Assembly: GCA_963711255.1 (NCBI GenBank)
Contig: CAVQDO010000018.1
Span: 1 to 64,000 of the forward strand
Reading direction: 5' to 3'
Origin: GCA-2746365 sp963711255
GTDB lineage: Bacteria; Pseudomonadota; Gammaproteobacteria; SZUA-229
Length of the DNA stretch: 64,000 nt
Part shown: positions 44,279-53,919 of the stretch, one piece after another
How positions within the stretch are numbered: position 1 is the first letter of the stretch
Layout: every line of letters starts with the position of its first letter
Notes under the pieces: generated by a model
Database searches by the model: none
Seen by the model: only the letters and a program-made list of their open reading frames with translations
Told to the model about the DNA's origin: nothing
Translations under genes and position numbers: made by a program

Positions 44279-44974
44279 CTAGGCTTTTTCCACCCTGTTT
44301 CTGCCATATTCCTTGGCCAGGTATAGCGCTTTATCGGCACGTTCAAGCAGGCTTTCCAGGGTGTCGGTTTCCACCTTAAATTCTGTTACACCAAAACTGC
44401 TGGTGATATGACCGACACCTGGAAATTCATATTTATCTATATCGTTGCGTAAGCGTTCTGCATGGATTAATGCGCCGCTTAAATCGGTTTCTGGCGTTAA
44501 TATAATAAATTCTTCGCCACCATAGCGGGCAAATATATCGGCACTACGATTGGCTTTTGATACAATTCTGGTAACCTGTTCCAGTACTTCATCACCGGCC
44601 ATGTGGCCAAAGTTATCATTAACGTCCTTGAAATGATCCAGGTCAAAAAAGATGATGGAAAATTTCCCCCCATAACGTTTTGACTTGTCGATTTCAGCAT
44701 CAAGAAAGTGTGCAAAATGCAACCGGTTATATATTTGTGTTAAAGAATCGGTGTATGCAATGGTGCGCAGCTGTGTGCTTAATGCCTTGATATGTGCCAG
44801 CATGGTGCCAAACAGCAGACCGGCGATTGTAGGGATTAAAAAGGTGGCGGTAGTGAATTCAATTTTAAGGACATAAACAGTGTGAATGATGTTTAATACC
44901 GAAGTAACAAAACATGACAGGCTGATGTACAGCAGATAGATCATGAATTTTTTGTTTACAACTTTGGCACGCAT
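44279..44974 (-). CDS. Membrane-bound diguanylate cyclase
   Basis: A 231-residue protein with two N-terminal transmembrane helices (about 10-32 and 38-62) and a GGDEF domain (about 72-228). DSLTQIYNRLHF and FFDLDHFKDVNDNFGHMAGD give substrate and metal contacts. The active site is intact as GGEEF, with an RSAD product-inhibition I-site five residues before it. It should make cyclic di-GMP from two GTP. There is no large sensory domain, so the input signal may come through the membrane helices. Confidence 0.93.
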   Translation of the reverse strand: MRAKVVNKKFMIYLLYISLSCFVTSVLNIIHTVYVLKIEFTTATFLIPTIAGLLFGTMLAHIKALSTQLRTIAYTDSLTQIYNRLHFAHFLDAEIDKSKRYGGKFSIIFFDLDHFKDVNDNFGHMAGDEVLEQVTRIVSKANRSADIFARYGGEEFIILTPETDLSGALIHAERLRNDIDKYEFPGVGHITSSFGVTEFKVETDTLESLLERADKALYLAKEYGRNRVEKA

Positions 44975-45088
44975 GGTTATTGTCGAATACTATCTCAGGT
45001 GGTAGTGTTGTTCATATAATAGGTTAATAGCCTATCCTAACGTTAATTGGTAATAATTTCATTACTTTACATTATTATGGTGGCAATT

Positions 45089-45700
45089 ATGATTACAGTT
45101 CCAGTAAAAACGGTGAAGACACGTATACAGCGCACTTTGTTAGTATCGCTGGCTTTGTTTTCGCTAAGTACTGCGCAGGCCGCACAGCTTGATGATGTAA
45201 CTTTGCCTGACAGTGTAACACTGGAAGGTTCGAATACGGCGCTACAGTTAAATGGTCTGGGCTATCGAACCAAGTTTGTTTTTGACGTTTATGTGGCTGC
45301 ACTTTATACCGAGTCAAAAGTCGATTCACGTGATGCGGTTCAGGCATTGCCGGGGCCAAAACGCGTCGTCATGCACATGGTTTATGATGAAGTCAGCCAT
45401 AAAAAAATGGCAGATGCCTGGAGCGAAGGCTTTGAAGATAATAACAGTGATGAACAACTGGAAAAATTACAGGCCCGTTTAAAAACCTTTATTTCACAGT
45501 TCCCAGATTTAAAGAAAGGTGATGTAGTGTTGCTGGATTATTACCCTGAAACGGGAACCCGGGTAAGCATCAATGGTGAGAACAAAGAAGTAATTAAAGG
45601 TGCTGATTTTTACTCGGCCCTGCTCGATGTCTGGCTGGGAGATGAGCCTGCCGATGATGATTTAAAAGAAGCAATGCTGGGTCTTGATAATAAGGACTGA
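45089..45700 (+). CDS. Exported chalcone-isomerase-like protein
   Basis: 203 residues from ATG 45089, preceded by GGTGG 5 bases upstream; ATG 45077 is also possible. The signal peptide ends STAQAAQ. The mature part resembles the chalcone isomerase-like family (Chalcone_3): VTLEGSNTALQLNGLGYRTK, FDVYVAALYTES, VVMHMVYDEVSHKKM, and INGENKEVIKGADFYSALLDVWLGD. In bacteria these are mostly periplasmic proteins of unknown role, not flavonoid enzymes. Confidence 0.83.
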   Translation: MITVPVKTVKTRIQRTLLVSLALFSLSTAQAAQLDDVTLPDSVTLEGSNTALQLNGLGYRTKFVFDVYVAALYTESKVDSRDAVQALPGPKRVVMHMVYDEVSHKKMADAWSEGFEDNNSDEQLEKLQARLKTFISQFPDLKKGDVVLLDYYPETGTRVSINGENKEVIKGADFYSALLDVWLGDEPADDDLKEAMLGLDNKD

Positions 45701-45713
45701 AACGCATTTTCAA

Positions 45714-46361
45714 TCAGGCTTCAGTAGCAGTAGTCTGTGAGCTGGCCGAGAGCAGTTGAGCTGCGGCTTCACGAAAAGTTGTTTCAGATACAACGCCGGT
45801 TAATACGCGTTCTCCGAAAATAAAACTGGGAACACTTTGTATTTCGTGTTTGCGGGCAGATTGGAAATTATCCAGTAAACGTTGTTGCAGGCCTGTGTTT
45901 TCCCATGCTGACTCAATCGTCCGCTCATCAATACCGCAGGACTGTGCGATGTTTCTAAGTATGTTTCTGTCGCCTATGTTCAGGCTGTCGACAAAATAGG
46001 CGCTAAATAGCTTTTCATGTAATTTATAGAATATCTCACTGCCGCATTGTTTGGCTGCTTCCGACAGCAATAAAGAGTCTTTGGAATTTGTTATAAAACT
46101 CAGCCTGGCCAGAGGGATGTTTTCTTCTTTAGCAATGCGTTGCAGATTATCCAGCATTTGCTGCCATTGTGCCGATGGGTAATCGAGTGAATCGATGGGT
46201 TCGCCGTTAGCTGATGTTTCAGGGTGTATCTCAATAAAGCACCAGTTTATTTTTATATCGTATTGATCACGCAGGCGATTAAGGCGGTGATGTCCAACAT
46301 AACAAAAAGGACAGATGTAGTCGCTGTAAACCGTTACATTAATTTGGGGTAAAGTCGCCAT
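45714..46361 (-). CDS. DsbA-family oxidoreductase (FrnE-like)
   Basis: About 215 residues from the ATG at 46359-46361; GTG 46370 would add three. The thioredoxin fold is interrupted by a helical insert as in DsbA. The active site is CPFC in VYSDYICPFCYVGHHRL. IEIHPETSANGEP and SVPSFIFGERVLTGV (with the cis-Pro) match the FrnE/2-hydroxychromene isomerase-like branch. There is no signal peptide, so it is cytoplasmic. The partner is not known. It is convergent with the chalcone-isomerase-like gene. Confidence 0.87.
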   Translation of the reverse strand: MATLPQINVTVYSDYICPFCYVGHHRLNRLRDQYDIKINWCFIEIHPETSANGEPIDSLDYPSAQWQQMLDNLQRIAKEENIPLARLSFITNSKDSLLLSEAAKQCGSEIFYKLHEKLFSAYFVDSLNIGDRNILRNIAQSCGIDERTIESAWENTGLQQRLLDNFQSARKHEIQSVPSFIFGERVLTGVVSETTFREAAAQLLSASSQTTATEA

Positions 46362-46403
46362 ACGCTGCACCAGTCATGCTCGAAAATTTAATACACTGTC
46401 ACC

Positions 46404-47261
46404 ATGAGAATCATATTACGCTTTTTTACAATAATAGCCATCAGTCCGGCACTGCTACTTTCTTATAGTTCGTTGCTTATGTCTGCGGTTCCAGAAAAAA
46501 ATAATGGCAATAAAAAACCAGCTGGTTTTGAGTGGACGCTGGGTGCTGGTCTAGGTGTATTTGATTACCATTTGTACCCGGGTGCCAAAGCAACCAGGCG
46601 GCTTTATCTGCCAGTACCGTATTTCACCTTTCGGTCACCAAAGTTTGAAATAGACCGGGGTATTAAAAGTTTTTTATATCAATCAAAAACTATCGTGATT
46701 GATATAAGTGCGGATTTTGGTCTGCCGGTAAACAGTGAGGACACTGAGGCGCGTAAAGGAATGCCAGACCTGGACTTTATGCTTCAGCTTGGGCCCTCGC
46801 TTGAGTTTTTGCTTAATGATAAAAATAAAAATTATTTTGATGTAAGATTTGAATTGCCATTACGTGCAGCTTACGCTATTGATGGCAGTGATACGAAAAA
46901 TATAGGTTATTTGCTCGAGCCTCGTTTTAGTTTTAATCATCGACGACTGGCTAAAACGGGGCTGTCTCAAAAAGCAACGATCGGTTTGAAGTTTGCGACA
47001 GAGGACTTTCACGCTTATTACTATGACGTAAGCGAAGCGTTTGTCAGTGCAGACAGAAAGGTATTTAAAAGTGATGCTGGCTTTGGCGGCAGTTTTGCAA
47101 AATATCGTATTAGTTATAAAACCAGCGATTTTGTTTACTGGGCTTTTTTACGTTACCAGTCATTACGCGGTGCCGAGTTTGAAGACAGTCCCCTGGTGCT
47201 GCAAAAAGATTATTACTTCGTCGGTGTTGGTTTCGCCTGGATTTTTGCCGGCAGTTTATGA
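46404..47261 (+). CDS. MipA/OmpV-family outer membrane protein
   Basis: A 285-residue protein with an N-terminal hydrophobic signal (about 5-28), then beta-barrel-like alternation. FEWTLGAGLGVFDYHLYPGA, RLYLPVPYFTFRSPKFEIDRG, and SFGGSFAKYRISY-like GFGGSFAKYRISYK are the family blocks. MipA/OmpV proteins include an MltA-interacting scaffold and general outer-membrane barrels. It ends with a hydrophobic WIFAGSL rather than a terminal Phe. The 3' end overlaps the convergent TauE-like gene by 6 bp. Confidence 0.85.
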   Translation: MRIILRFFTIIAISPALLLSYSSLLMSAVPEKNNGNKKPAGFEWTLGAGLGVFDYHLYPGAKATRRLYLPVPYFTFRSPKFEIDRGIKSFLYQSKTIVIDISADFGLPVNSEDTEARKGMPDLDFMLQLGPSLEFLLNDKNKNYFDVRFELPLRAAYAIDGSDTKNIGYLLEPRFSFNHRRLAKTGLSQKATIGLKFATEDFHAYYYDVSEAFVSADRKVFKSDAGFGGSFAKYRISYKTSDFVYWAFLRYQSLRGAEFEDSPLVLQKDYYFVGVGFAWIFAGSL

Positions 47262-48050
47262 CAGCAGCATTTTTATTCCAAGTAAAAATAAAAGCAGGGC
47301 AAATATTTTCTTCAATTTGTAATCAGCAAGCCTGTGTGCGGTTTTTGCACCGAGGGGTGCAATAATAAAACTGCTTACAGCGACCAGTAAAAAAGCGTTT
47401 AGCTGTACGTAGCCCAGGCTATAGGATGAAGAGGATGAGGTAAAGGATATGCCCCAGCCCGAATAGATGTAGGACGCAGTGCCGAATAGTGCAATTGGCA
47501 GGCCGCAGGCGGCCGAAGTCGCAATTGCATTTTTAATATTAATATTATGCCAGTGTAAAAAAGGTACCGTCAGGGTACCGCCACCAATACCCACAATAGC
47601 TGAAACACTGCCGATAATATTACCACCGATAAAAGCTTTAACCGGTCGTATGAATACCTGGTGCTGTTTGCTCTGGTATTGTTTAAGCATTAATACGGCA
47701 ACAAATAATTCAAATAGACCAAACGCCGGCCTGAGGATTGCTGTTGGTAATTCCGTGGCAATGCTGGCACCGAGCCATGCGCCCAGGCAAATGCCAGGCG
47801 CCAGTAAATAGACTGTTGGCCAGAGTACGGCCTGTTTTTTATGGTGGGCCAGGGTGGAGGAAATTGAAGTGCTTATTATGGTCGCTAAAGATGTAGCCAG
47901 CGCCATATGCATCAGGTGCTGCTGCTCGTAACCCTGTGTCGAAAAAATAAAATATAAAACCGGGACAATGATCAGGCCGCCACCAACGCCCAGTAAACCG
48001 GCAGCAAAACCGGCAAAAGCCCCGGTTAAAATGTATAGCAATATTTCCAT
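47256..48050 (-). CDS. TauE/SafE-family membrane transporter
   Basis: A 264-residue integral membrane protein with about eight hydrophobic helices in two similar halves. GAFAGFAAGLLGVGGGLIIVP opens the first half, and ISAIVGIGGGTLTVPFL-like VSAIVGIGGGTLTVPF opens the second, the internal duplication of the family. Members export sulfite or sulfonates, or are sulfur-compound permeases; the substrate cannot be told. It is transcribed away from the CbbY-like gene's 3' end, both on the minus strand. Confidence 0.9.
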   Translation of the reverse strand: MEILLYILTGAFAGFAAGLLGVGGGLIIVPVLYFIFSTQGYEQQHLMHMALATSLATIISTSISSTLAHHKKQAVLWPTVYLLAPGICLGAWLGASIATELPTAILRPAFGLFELFVAVLMLKQYQSKQHQVFIRPVKAFIGGNIIGSVSAIVGIGGGTLTVPFLHWHNINIKNAIATSAACGLPIALFGTASYIYSGWGISFTSSSSSYSLGYVQLNAFLLVAVSSFIIAPLGAKTAHRLADYKLKKIFALLLFLLGIKMLLS

Positions 48051-48087
48051 TGAGGGAGAATCTAACTGACTTACAGCTGGTACGTCA

Positions 48088-48894
48088 TTATTTACTGTAC
48101 TCCTGCTGATGCAGCTGAACGACCATGTCGCAGTTCAGGCAGGTATTACCATTTGCCGAGCCGGCAATAATGTTGAAGGGTTGTTCGGGTTCGCCCATCT
48201 GGTCAAGTACAATGCTGGCACCCTTAAAGTCATGGTCTTTGGTGTAGCCATTGATGGTGATAATGGTTTTCAAGTCAGCTGCACCGGATGATTTAATGCC
48301 GTTCTCGGAATCTTCAAAGGCAATGCATTCATTTGCATTGAGCTTCATTTCTTTTAACGCGTATTCATAAATATCGGGTGCCGGTTTTTTCTGTGCAACA
48401 ATATCGCCTGCAGCAATCACTTCGAACCAGCCGATTGATTCCGGACCCAGGGTGTGTTCCAGTAAAACTGTTACGTTTTCAGGTGTGGTTGTGGTTGCAA
48501 TGGCGAGACGAAATCCGCGTTCACGTGCCTCGTTGATCAGCCGTTCAACACCGGGGCGTAAAGGAATGGCACCGGTTGCCAGCAGTTCTGTGTAGTGGCG
48601 TGTCTTTGCCTGGTGCAGTTCGGGAATTTTTTCTACAATACCGGCCGGGACTTTGTCGGCATCAAGAAACTTGTCGACATAATATTTCATGCGTTCTTTG
48701 CCGCCGGTGACAGCGAGTAATTCACCATAGGTATCGGCATCCCAGTGCCAGCCAATGTTGTATTCGTCAAAGGCGCGATTAAAAGCAATGCGGTGGCCGT
48801 CGCGTTCTGTATCTGAAAGCGTGCCGTCAACATCAAAGATGAAAGCTTTTAGTTCGGGTTTTGTATTATCGGTGGTTTCTGTTGAAGTATTCAT
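48088..48894 (-). CDS. cbbY: HAD phosphatase, CbbY-like
   Basis: A 268-residue HAD-superfamily enzyme. Motif I is AFIFDVDGTLSDTERDGHR, the cap starts FDEYNIGWHWDADTYGELL with VTGGKERM, motif II is ATTTTPENV, motif III is KKPAPDIY, and motif IV is AFEDSENGIKSS. WHWD and GGKERM favour CbbY, which removes the Rubisco inhibitor xylulose-1,5-bisphosphate, over beta-phosphoglucomutase. A short Thr/Glu-rich start and a C-terminal CLNC tail flank the core. No Rubisco gene is in the window, so the substrate is inferred. Confidence 0.8.
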   Translation of the reverse strand: MNTSTETTDNTKPELKAFIFDVDGTLSDTERDGHRIAFNRAFDEYNIGWHWDADTYGELLAVTGGKERMKYYVDKFLDADKVPAGIVEKIPELHQAKTRHYTELLATGAIPLRPGVERLINEARERGFRLAIATTTTPENVTVLLEHTLGPESIGWFEVIAAGDIVAQKKPAPDIYEYALKEMKLNANECIAFEDSENGIKSSGAADLKTIITINGYTKDHDFKGASIVLDQMGEPEQPFNIIAGSANGNTCLNCDMVVQLHQQEYSK

Positions 48895-48952
48895 AAAGAC
48901 GAAGCGTGGTTTTCATGTGAGAATAGTTAGCGCGATTCTACAGGAAGATGTT

Positions 48953-49828
48953 ATGCATAAAAAACTACAAATTGGCTGGATTGGCCTGGGAGTAATGGGT
49001 GAGCCTATGTGCCAGCACCTGATGGCTGCCGGCCATGCTCTTAATGTTTCTACGCGGACTAAAAGCAGGGCTGCTAATGTACTGAATAATGCTGCCAGCT
49101 GGTTCGATAGCGCAGATGAGGTTTGCCGTCATAGTGACCTTGTATTTACCATGGTGGGTTATGAACAGGAAGTCCGTGATGTGTATTTTTCGGCAAATGG
49201 ACTATTTGCCTCGGATATCAGTAATAAGATATTGATTGATATGGGTACCACCGCGCCTCAGCTAAGTATAGAAATTGCTGATTATGCCCGGCAGCATGGG
49301 GCGCAAAGTATTGATGCGCCGGTTTCCGGCGGGGATGTCGGCGCACGTAATGCCAGTCTTTCGATTATGGCGGGTGGTGATGCCGAAGCTATCGATAAAG
49401 TTACCGCATTATTTGACTGTTTGGGTAAAGTTCAGCGAACAGGTGCTGCCGGCAGTGGTCAGCATACTAAAATGTGCAACCAGATTACGGTGGCAGGTAC
49501 TATGATTGGCGTCTGTGAAGCTTTATTGTATGCAAAACGCTCGGGCCTGGACTGTCAATCCATGATCTCAGCGATACGATCGGGTGCGGCTGGCTGCTGG
49601 ACGCTGGATAATCTGGCGCCAAGAATAATCAAAAATGATTTTGCGCCCGGTTTTATGGTGGATCATTTTATAAAAGATTTAGCGATTGCCATTAAAGAGG
49701 CAGAGGTCATGCAAATACAGTTACCCGGTTTGGCGCTGGCCAGGTCGTTGTATGAAAAAGCCAGCCGTATGGGCCATGGTAAAAGTGGTACGCATGCATT
49801 ATTGCTGGCGCTGGAATCAGTGGATTAA
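48953..49828 (+). CDS. NAD(P)-dependent beta-hydroxyacid dehydrogenase
   Basis: 291 residues from ATG 48953, with AGGAAG about 6 bases upstream. The Rossmann motif is IGWIGLGVMGEPMCQHL, the substrate motif is IDAPVSGGDVGARNASLSIM, and the catalytic Lys lies in GSGQHTKMCNQ. It belongs to the 3-hydroxyisobutyrate/tartronate semialdehyde reductase group; glyoxylate/succinic semialdehyde reductase is another possibility. The gene is divergent from the CbbY-like gene. Confidence 0.88.
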   Translation: MHKKLQIGWIGLGVMGEPMCQHLMAAGHALNVSTRTKSRAANVLNNAASWFDSADEVCRHSDLVFTMVGYEQEVRDVYFSANGLFASDISNKILIDMGTTAPQLSIEIADYARQHGAQSIDAPVSGGDVGARNASLSIMAGGDAEAIDKVTALFDCLGKVQRTGAAGSGQHTKMCNQITVAGTMIGVCEALLYAKRSGLDCQSMISAIRSGAAGCWTLDNLAPRIIKNDFAPGFMVDHFIKDLAIAIKEAEVMQIQLPGLALARSLYEKASRMGHGKSGTHALLLALESVD

Positions 49829-49901
49829 TTGAAATCACTGGTAGCGATACATATGAAATGCGATGTTGCAGTTTTAGCCCGTTATTAAAAAACCTAATTC
49901 A

Positions 49902-51704
49902 ATGAATAAGTCTGACTCTATTAATAAACCATCGGTGTATTCCTGGCGCAGTATTTTCGCCATTGTGCGTCAACATAAAAAACCGTTAATTCTTGCTAAT
50001 ATCATTGCACTATTTGCTGCTGCTATGAGTGTGCCTGTGCCCTTACTGATGCCATTACTGGTGGATGAAGTATTGCTGGAGAAGCCCGGCAAGATCATTG
50101 AGCTATTATCGATGATTTTTCCTCAGCACTGGTTAACGCCTGTCAGCATCATCGCTATTGTTATGCTGCTGTCTATGCTGTTGCGGCTTTGCGCACTGCT
50201 ACTGGCAGTATTACAGACGCGGGAATTTACCCGCGTGGCAAAAGACGTGACCTATCGCATCCGCCTTGGCCTGCTGCATCATCTGCAAAAAGTTTCCATG
50301 GCAGAATATGAAGCGGTTGGCTCCGGCACCATTACTTCACATCTGGTTACTGATGTTACTGCAATTGATGACTTTCTGGGTGCCAGCCTTAGCAAGTTTA
50401 TTGTTGCCCTGTTAACGGTTATTGGTGTTGCTATTGTGCTGTTATGGATACACTGGCAGCTGGCGCTGTTTATATTATTGATGAACCCGGTGGTCATCTA
50501 CTTCACCATGGTAATGGGTAAAAAAGTCAAAAGCCTGAAGCGCAATGAGAATGTTTCGTTTGAGCTGTTTCAGCAGGCGTTGATCGAAACCCTCGATGGA
50601 ATCCAGCAAATTCGTGCCAGTAACCGGGAAGGGCATTACCTGCAAAGGGTCGTGTCACGCGCTGAGCAGCTGAAGAAAAACATGATTGCTTTCGGCTGGA
50701 AAAGTGATGCTGCTAACCGCTTATCCTTTTTTATATTCCTTATGGGATTTGAAGTTTTTCGCGGCCTTAGCATGGTGGTAGTGCTGTTTAGCGGGCTCAG
50801 CATCGGCGAGATGTTTGCGGTTTATGCCTACCTCTGGTTTATGATGGGTCCGGTGCAGGAAATACTGGGCATTCAATACAGTTATTATAGTGCCAATGCG
50901 GCTATTGAAAGAATAAACAACCTGATGGCTATGCAGAAAGAGCCACAGTACGAACATAAGGTTAATCCTTTTAAAGGCAAACACACGGTCGGTTTAAGCG
51001 TTGAAAATGTCCGCTTTTCTTATGGTGAAGGGCTGGCGGTACTGGACGGTGTCAGTCTCGCTATCGGCGAAGGTGAAAAGGTGGCGCTGGTTGGTGCCAG
51101 CGGCGGAGGCAAGTCCACACTGGTGCAGATAATACTGGGTTTGTATCCGGCCGATTCAGGTGAGCTGTTTTTTGATGGCATTAATTTGAAAGATATAGGC
51201 CTCGACGTTGTGCGTGAAAATGTTGCCACGGTATTGCAGCACCCGGCTATGTTTAATGACACGGTGAGGCAAAATCTCAGCCTGGGACGTGAGCTAGACG
51301 ATAACGCTATCTGGCAGGCGCTGGAGATCGCGCAGCTGCGGCAAACCATAGAAGATCTGCCGCAACAGCTGGATAGTATTATCGGCCGCAGCGGTATACG
51401 TTTATCGGGTGGGCAGCGCCAGCGGCTTGCTATTGCACGAATGATACTGGCAGACCCTAAAGTGGTCATTCTGGATGAGGCAACATCCTCTCTGGATACA
51501 GAAACTGAAGCCATGCTGCATGAAGCCATGCATGCTTTTCTGCAGAATCGTACCACCCTGATTATTGCGCATCGGCTAAGCGCAGTGAAACAGGCTGACA
51601 GGGTGCTGGTGTTTGACGCCGGTAAAATTATTGATGAAGGCAACCATGTCGAGCTGATCAATAAGGATGGTCTGTACCGTGATTTGTATGGTAATAAAAG
51701 TTAA
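49902..51704 (+). CDS. ABC exporter, fused permease and ATPase (MsbA-like)
   Basis: A 600-residue half-transporter acting as homodimer. The N-terminal six-helix domain (about 30-320) is followed by an ATPase domain: Walker A GASGGGKST, Q-loop LQHPAMFND, signature LSGGQRQR, Walker B VVILDEATSSLD and the H-loop His in IIAHRLS. It resembles lipid/peptide/multidrug exporters. It stands alone, so the substrate cannot be assigned. An outer-membrane barrel gene follows 60 bp later and might be in the same transcript. Confidence 0.92.
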   Translation: MNKSDSINKPSVYSWRSIFAIVRQHKKPLILANIIALFAAAMSVPVPLLMPLLVDEVLLEKPGKIIELLSMIFPQHWLTPVSIIAIVMLLSMLLRLCALLLAVLQTREFTRVAKDVTYRIRLGLLHHLQKVSMAEYEAVGSGTITSHLVTDVTAIDDFLGASLSKFIVALLTVIGVAIVLLWIHWQLALFILLMNPVVIYFTMVMGKKVKSLKRNENVSFELFQQALIETLDGIQQIRASNREGHYLQRVVSRAEQLKKNMIAFGWKSDAANRLSFFIFLMGFEVFRGLSMVVVLFSGLSIGEMFAVYAYLWFMMGPVQEILGIQYSYYSANAAIERINNLMAMQKEPQYEHKVNPFKGKHTVGLSVENVRFSYGEGLAVLDGVSLAIGEGEKVALVGASGGGKSTLVQIILGLYPADSGELFFDGINLKDIGLDVVRENVATVLQHPAMFNDTVRQNLSLGRELDDNAIWQALEIAQLRQTIEDLPQQLDSIIGRSGIRLSGGQRQRLAIARMILADPKVVILDEATSSLDTETEAMLHEAMHAFLQNRTTLIIAHRLSAVKQADRVLVFDAGKIIDEGNHVELINKDGLYRDLYGNKS

Positions 51705-51764
51705 TATCTGCCTCAGCCAGGAAATAAACTATTTGGCACCAAGTTAGAAACAAAGGAAGAAAGC

Positions 51765-52271
51765 ATGAAAGTTACATTGAATCGAATTACCTGCCTGCTA
51801 ATAATGATGGGTTTAACAGGTCCCGCCACGGCTGCCGGATTCGGCGCCGCATTCTCAAAAGGTTCGACCAGTATTGGCATCGTTGCCGGTTCGGGACGTG
51901 CGTTTCAGGATGATTATATTATTCTTGGTGCCGGAGTCGGATACTACGTACTGCAAGGGCTGGAAATTGGTATTGATGCCCAGCACTGGTTTTCGGGTGA
52001 CCCTGCCATTTCGAAAATCAGCCCTCAAATACGCTATGTATTTACCCAGCCAAAAACAATCAAACCGTATGTTGGTGCTTTTTATCGCCGCACATTCATT
52101 GAAAACCTGGATAATGAGGATTCTTTCGGTTATCGCGCCGGTGCATATTTTACCGCCAATAACGGTGTTTATATCGGTGGCGGCGTGGTTTATGAGGAAT
52201 ATAGTGACTGTTCTCGATTTATCGATTGCTCAAACACTTATCCCGAAATTCTGATCACGGTCAGTTTCTAA
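51765..52271 (+). CDS. Small outer-membrane beta-barrel protein
   Basis: A 168-residue protein with a signal peptide (about 1-24, ending TAAGF), Gly/aromatic-rich alternating strands and a C-terminal Phe (ILITVSF) that fits BAM-dependent insertion. It looks like an eight-stranded OmpW/OmpA-barrel type. Two Cys near residue 150 may form a loop disulfide. GGAAGAA precedes the ATG. No specific family is assigned. Confidence 0.75.
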   Translation: MKVTLNRITCLLIMMGLTGPATAAGFGAAFSKGSTSIGIVAGSGRAFQDDYIILGAGVGYYVLQGLEIGIDAQHWFSGDPAISKISPQIRYVFTQPKTIKPYVGAFYRRTFIENLDNEDSFGYRAGAYFTANNGVYIGGGVVYEEYSDCSRFIDCSNTYPEILITVSF

Positions 52272-52354
52272 TTTATTTCCCGATTGGCCTATTATTTAGT
52301 ATAATGGATTATAATTAATTAATAATATTCTAATATATATTAGAGGAGCTCATA

Positions 52355-53395
52355 ATGGCCCATAAAAATATCACAGCGCCGGTTATTGCCGCCGCTATGT
52401 TCACTGCGCTGTCTGTCAATGCTTCTTCCTGGCAGGCATTGCCAGAGGTTGCGCCTGCACCAGCAGATAACCCAACGACTGACGCCAAGGTTGAGCTAGG
52501 CAAAATGCTGTTTATGGATCCGCGTTTTTCTTCTACCGGTACCGTTTCCTGTAACTCGTGCCACAACGTCATGGAAGGCGGTGATGACAGCCGTACATTC
52601 TCTATGGGCGTTCACGGTAAGACCGGCGGCCGGAATTCGCCAACCGTGTGGAACTCGGCCTTCCATTCTGTGCAATTCTGGGATGGCCGTGCTGCCCTGC
52701 TAGAAGACCAGGCAAAAGGCCCTGTGACTAACCCGGTTGAAATGGGCGTTAAGGAAATTGAGCAGGCAATGAATAAAGTTCGCGCTATACCGGGTTATAA
52801 ACCTTATTTTACGAAGGCATTTGGCAAGGACTCGATGACAGTGGATAACGCCGCAAAGGCTGTCGCTGCTTTTGAGCGTACCCTGATCACACCTAATAGC
52901 CCCTACGATAAATATGTCAAAGGCGATAAAGATGCCATGAGCGAAGCGCAGGTTCGCGGCATGGAAACCTTTGCTGCAACCGGCTGCACCTCGTGCCACT
53001 CGGGTGCTGCATTCAATGGCCCGGCGATGCCGTTGGGTCAGGGCTTTTATGCAAAATTCCCGACTTTTGCCGATAATGAGTATAATAAAAAGTATGATTT
53101 AAGCGCTGATAAAGGTCGTGAAGAAGCAACGGGTAAAGCGGCTGATGCGCATATGTTCCGGGTTTCAACATTGCGTAACATTACCGATACCGCGCCTTAT
53201 TTCCATAATGGTGCAGTAAATAGCCTGTCTGAAGCGGTGCGTGTTATGGCTAAAACACAACTGAATAAAGATCTGCCAGAAAAAGATGTTGCCGATATCG
53301 TGGCTTTTCTTGCTGCTTTAACCGGTGAATACCCTGAAATTGTGATGCCTCGTCTGCCGGCAACACCGGGCCATAGTCTGGTGGCGGATAAATAA
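52355..53395 (+). CDS. ccpA: Di-haem cytochrome c peroxidase
   Basis: A 346-residue periplasmic enzyme that reduces hydrogen peroxide with electrons from c cytochromes. The signal peptide covers about 1-24. Two haem motifs, CNSCH (66-70) and CTSCH (211-215), mark the peroxidatic and electron-transfer haems. NSPTVWNSAFH, FWDGRAALLEDQAKGPV and FRVSTLRNITDTAPYFHNG are family signatures. GAGGAG lies 8 bases before the ATG. The small cytochrome c at 15.7 kb is one candidate electron donor (inference). Confidence 0.93.
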   Translation: MAHKNITAPVIAAAMFTALSVNASSWQALPEVAPAPADNPTTDAKVELGKMLFMDPRFSSTGTVSCNSCHNVMEGGDDSRTFSMGVHGKTGGRNSPTVWNSAFHSVQFWDGRAALLEDQAKGPVTNPVEMGVKEIEQAMNKVRAIPGYKPYFTKAFGKDSMTVDNAAKAVAAFERTLITPNSPYDKYVKGDKDAMSEAQVRGMETFAATGCTSCHSGAAFNGPAMPLGQGFYAKFPTFADNEYNKKYDLSADKGREEATGKAADAHMFRVSTLRNITDTAPYFHNGAVNSLSEAVRVMAKTQLNKDLPEKDVADIVAFLAALTGEYPEIVMPRLPATPGHSLVADK

Positions 53396-53510
53396 ACCCT
53401 GCAACGCTGCGATATTCAGTTCGGCTGCTGTGATGCAGAGGAATATCGCGCAAAGGTAGGATAAACTAGCGGTTTAATACAAAGCTCTGCAGAGTAAAGG
53501 TAATAAAATT

Positions 53511-53891
53511 ATGTCTACTGTTGATTTAACTAAAGATACGCTACAGGATACCATTGGCAATAACGATATTGTTATCATTGATTTCTGGGCGCCCTGGTGT
53601 GGGCCCTGTAAATCTTTCGCACCAACCTATGAGGCGGTGTCTGAAAAGCACACAGATGTGGTCTTTGCAAAAATTAATACTGAAGCTGAGCAGGAACTTG
53701 CAGCAAGTTTTCAGATTCGTTCAATTCCAACATTGATGATATTCCGTGAGCAGATTGCGATATTTTCACAGGCAGGTATGCTGCCAGAAAGCGCGCTTGA
53801 AGAGATTATCGGTAAAACCAGAGAGCTGGATATGGAACAGGTTCGTAAAGATGTGGAAGAGCAGCAGGCCCAGGCTCAGACACAACAGTAA
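53511..53891 (+). CDS. Thioredoxin-like protein
   Basis: A 126-residue thioredoxin with the active site WCGPC (Cys30, Cys33) in IDFWAPWCGPCKSF. AKINTEAEQELAASFQIRSIPTLMIF has the cis-Pro. The C-terminal tail is Gln/Glu-rich (ending AQAQTQQ), longer than E. coli TrxA (109 aa), so it may be a second thioredoxin. There is no signal peptide. It is ended by the terminator at 53920. Confidence 0.9.
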   Translation: MSTVDLTKDTLQDTIGNNDIVIIDFWAPWCGPCKSFAPTYEAVSEKHTDVVFAKINTEAEQELAASFQIRSIPTLMIFREQIAIFSQAGMLPESALEEIIGKTRELDMEQVRKDVEEQQAQAQTQQ

Positions 53892-53919
53892 ACAGTTGTT
53901 AGCTGGTTACACTGAAAAA

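Noticed and set aside
51020..51661. Minus-strand ORF of 213 codons opposite the ABC ATPase domain
   Set aside because: Antisense to Walker and signature motifs; Ser/Arg/Cys-rich low-complexity translation with no domain.
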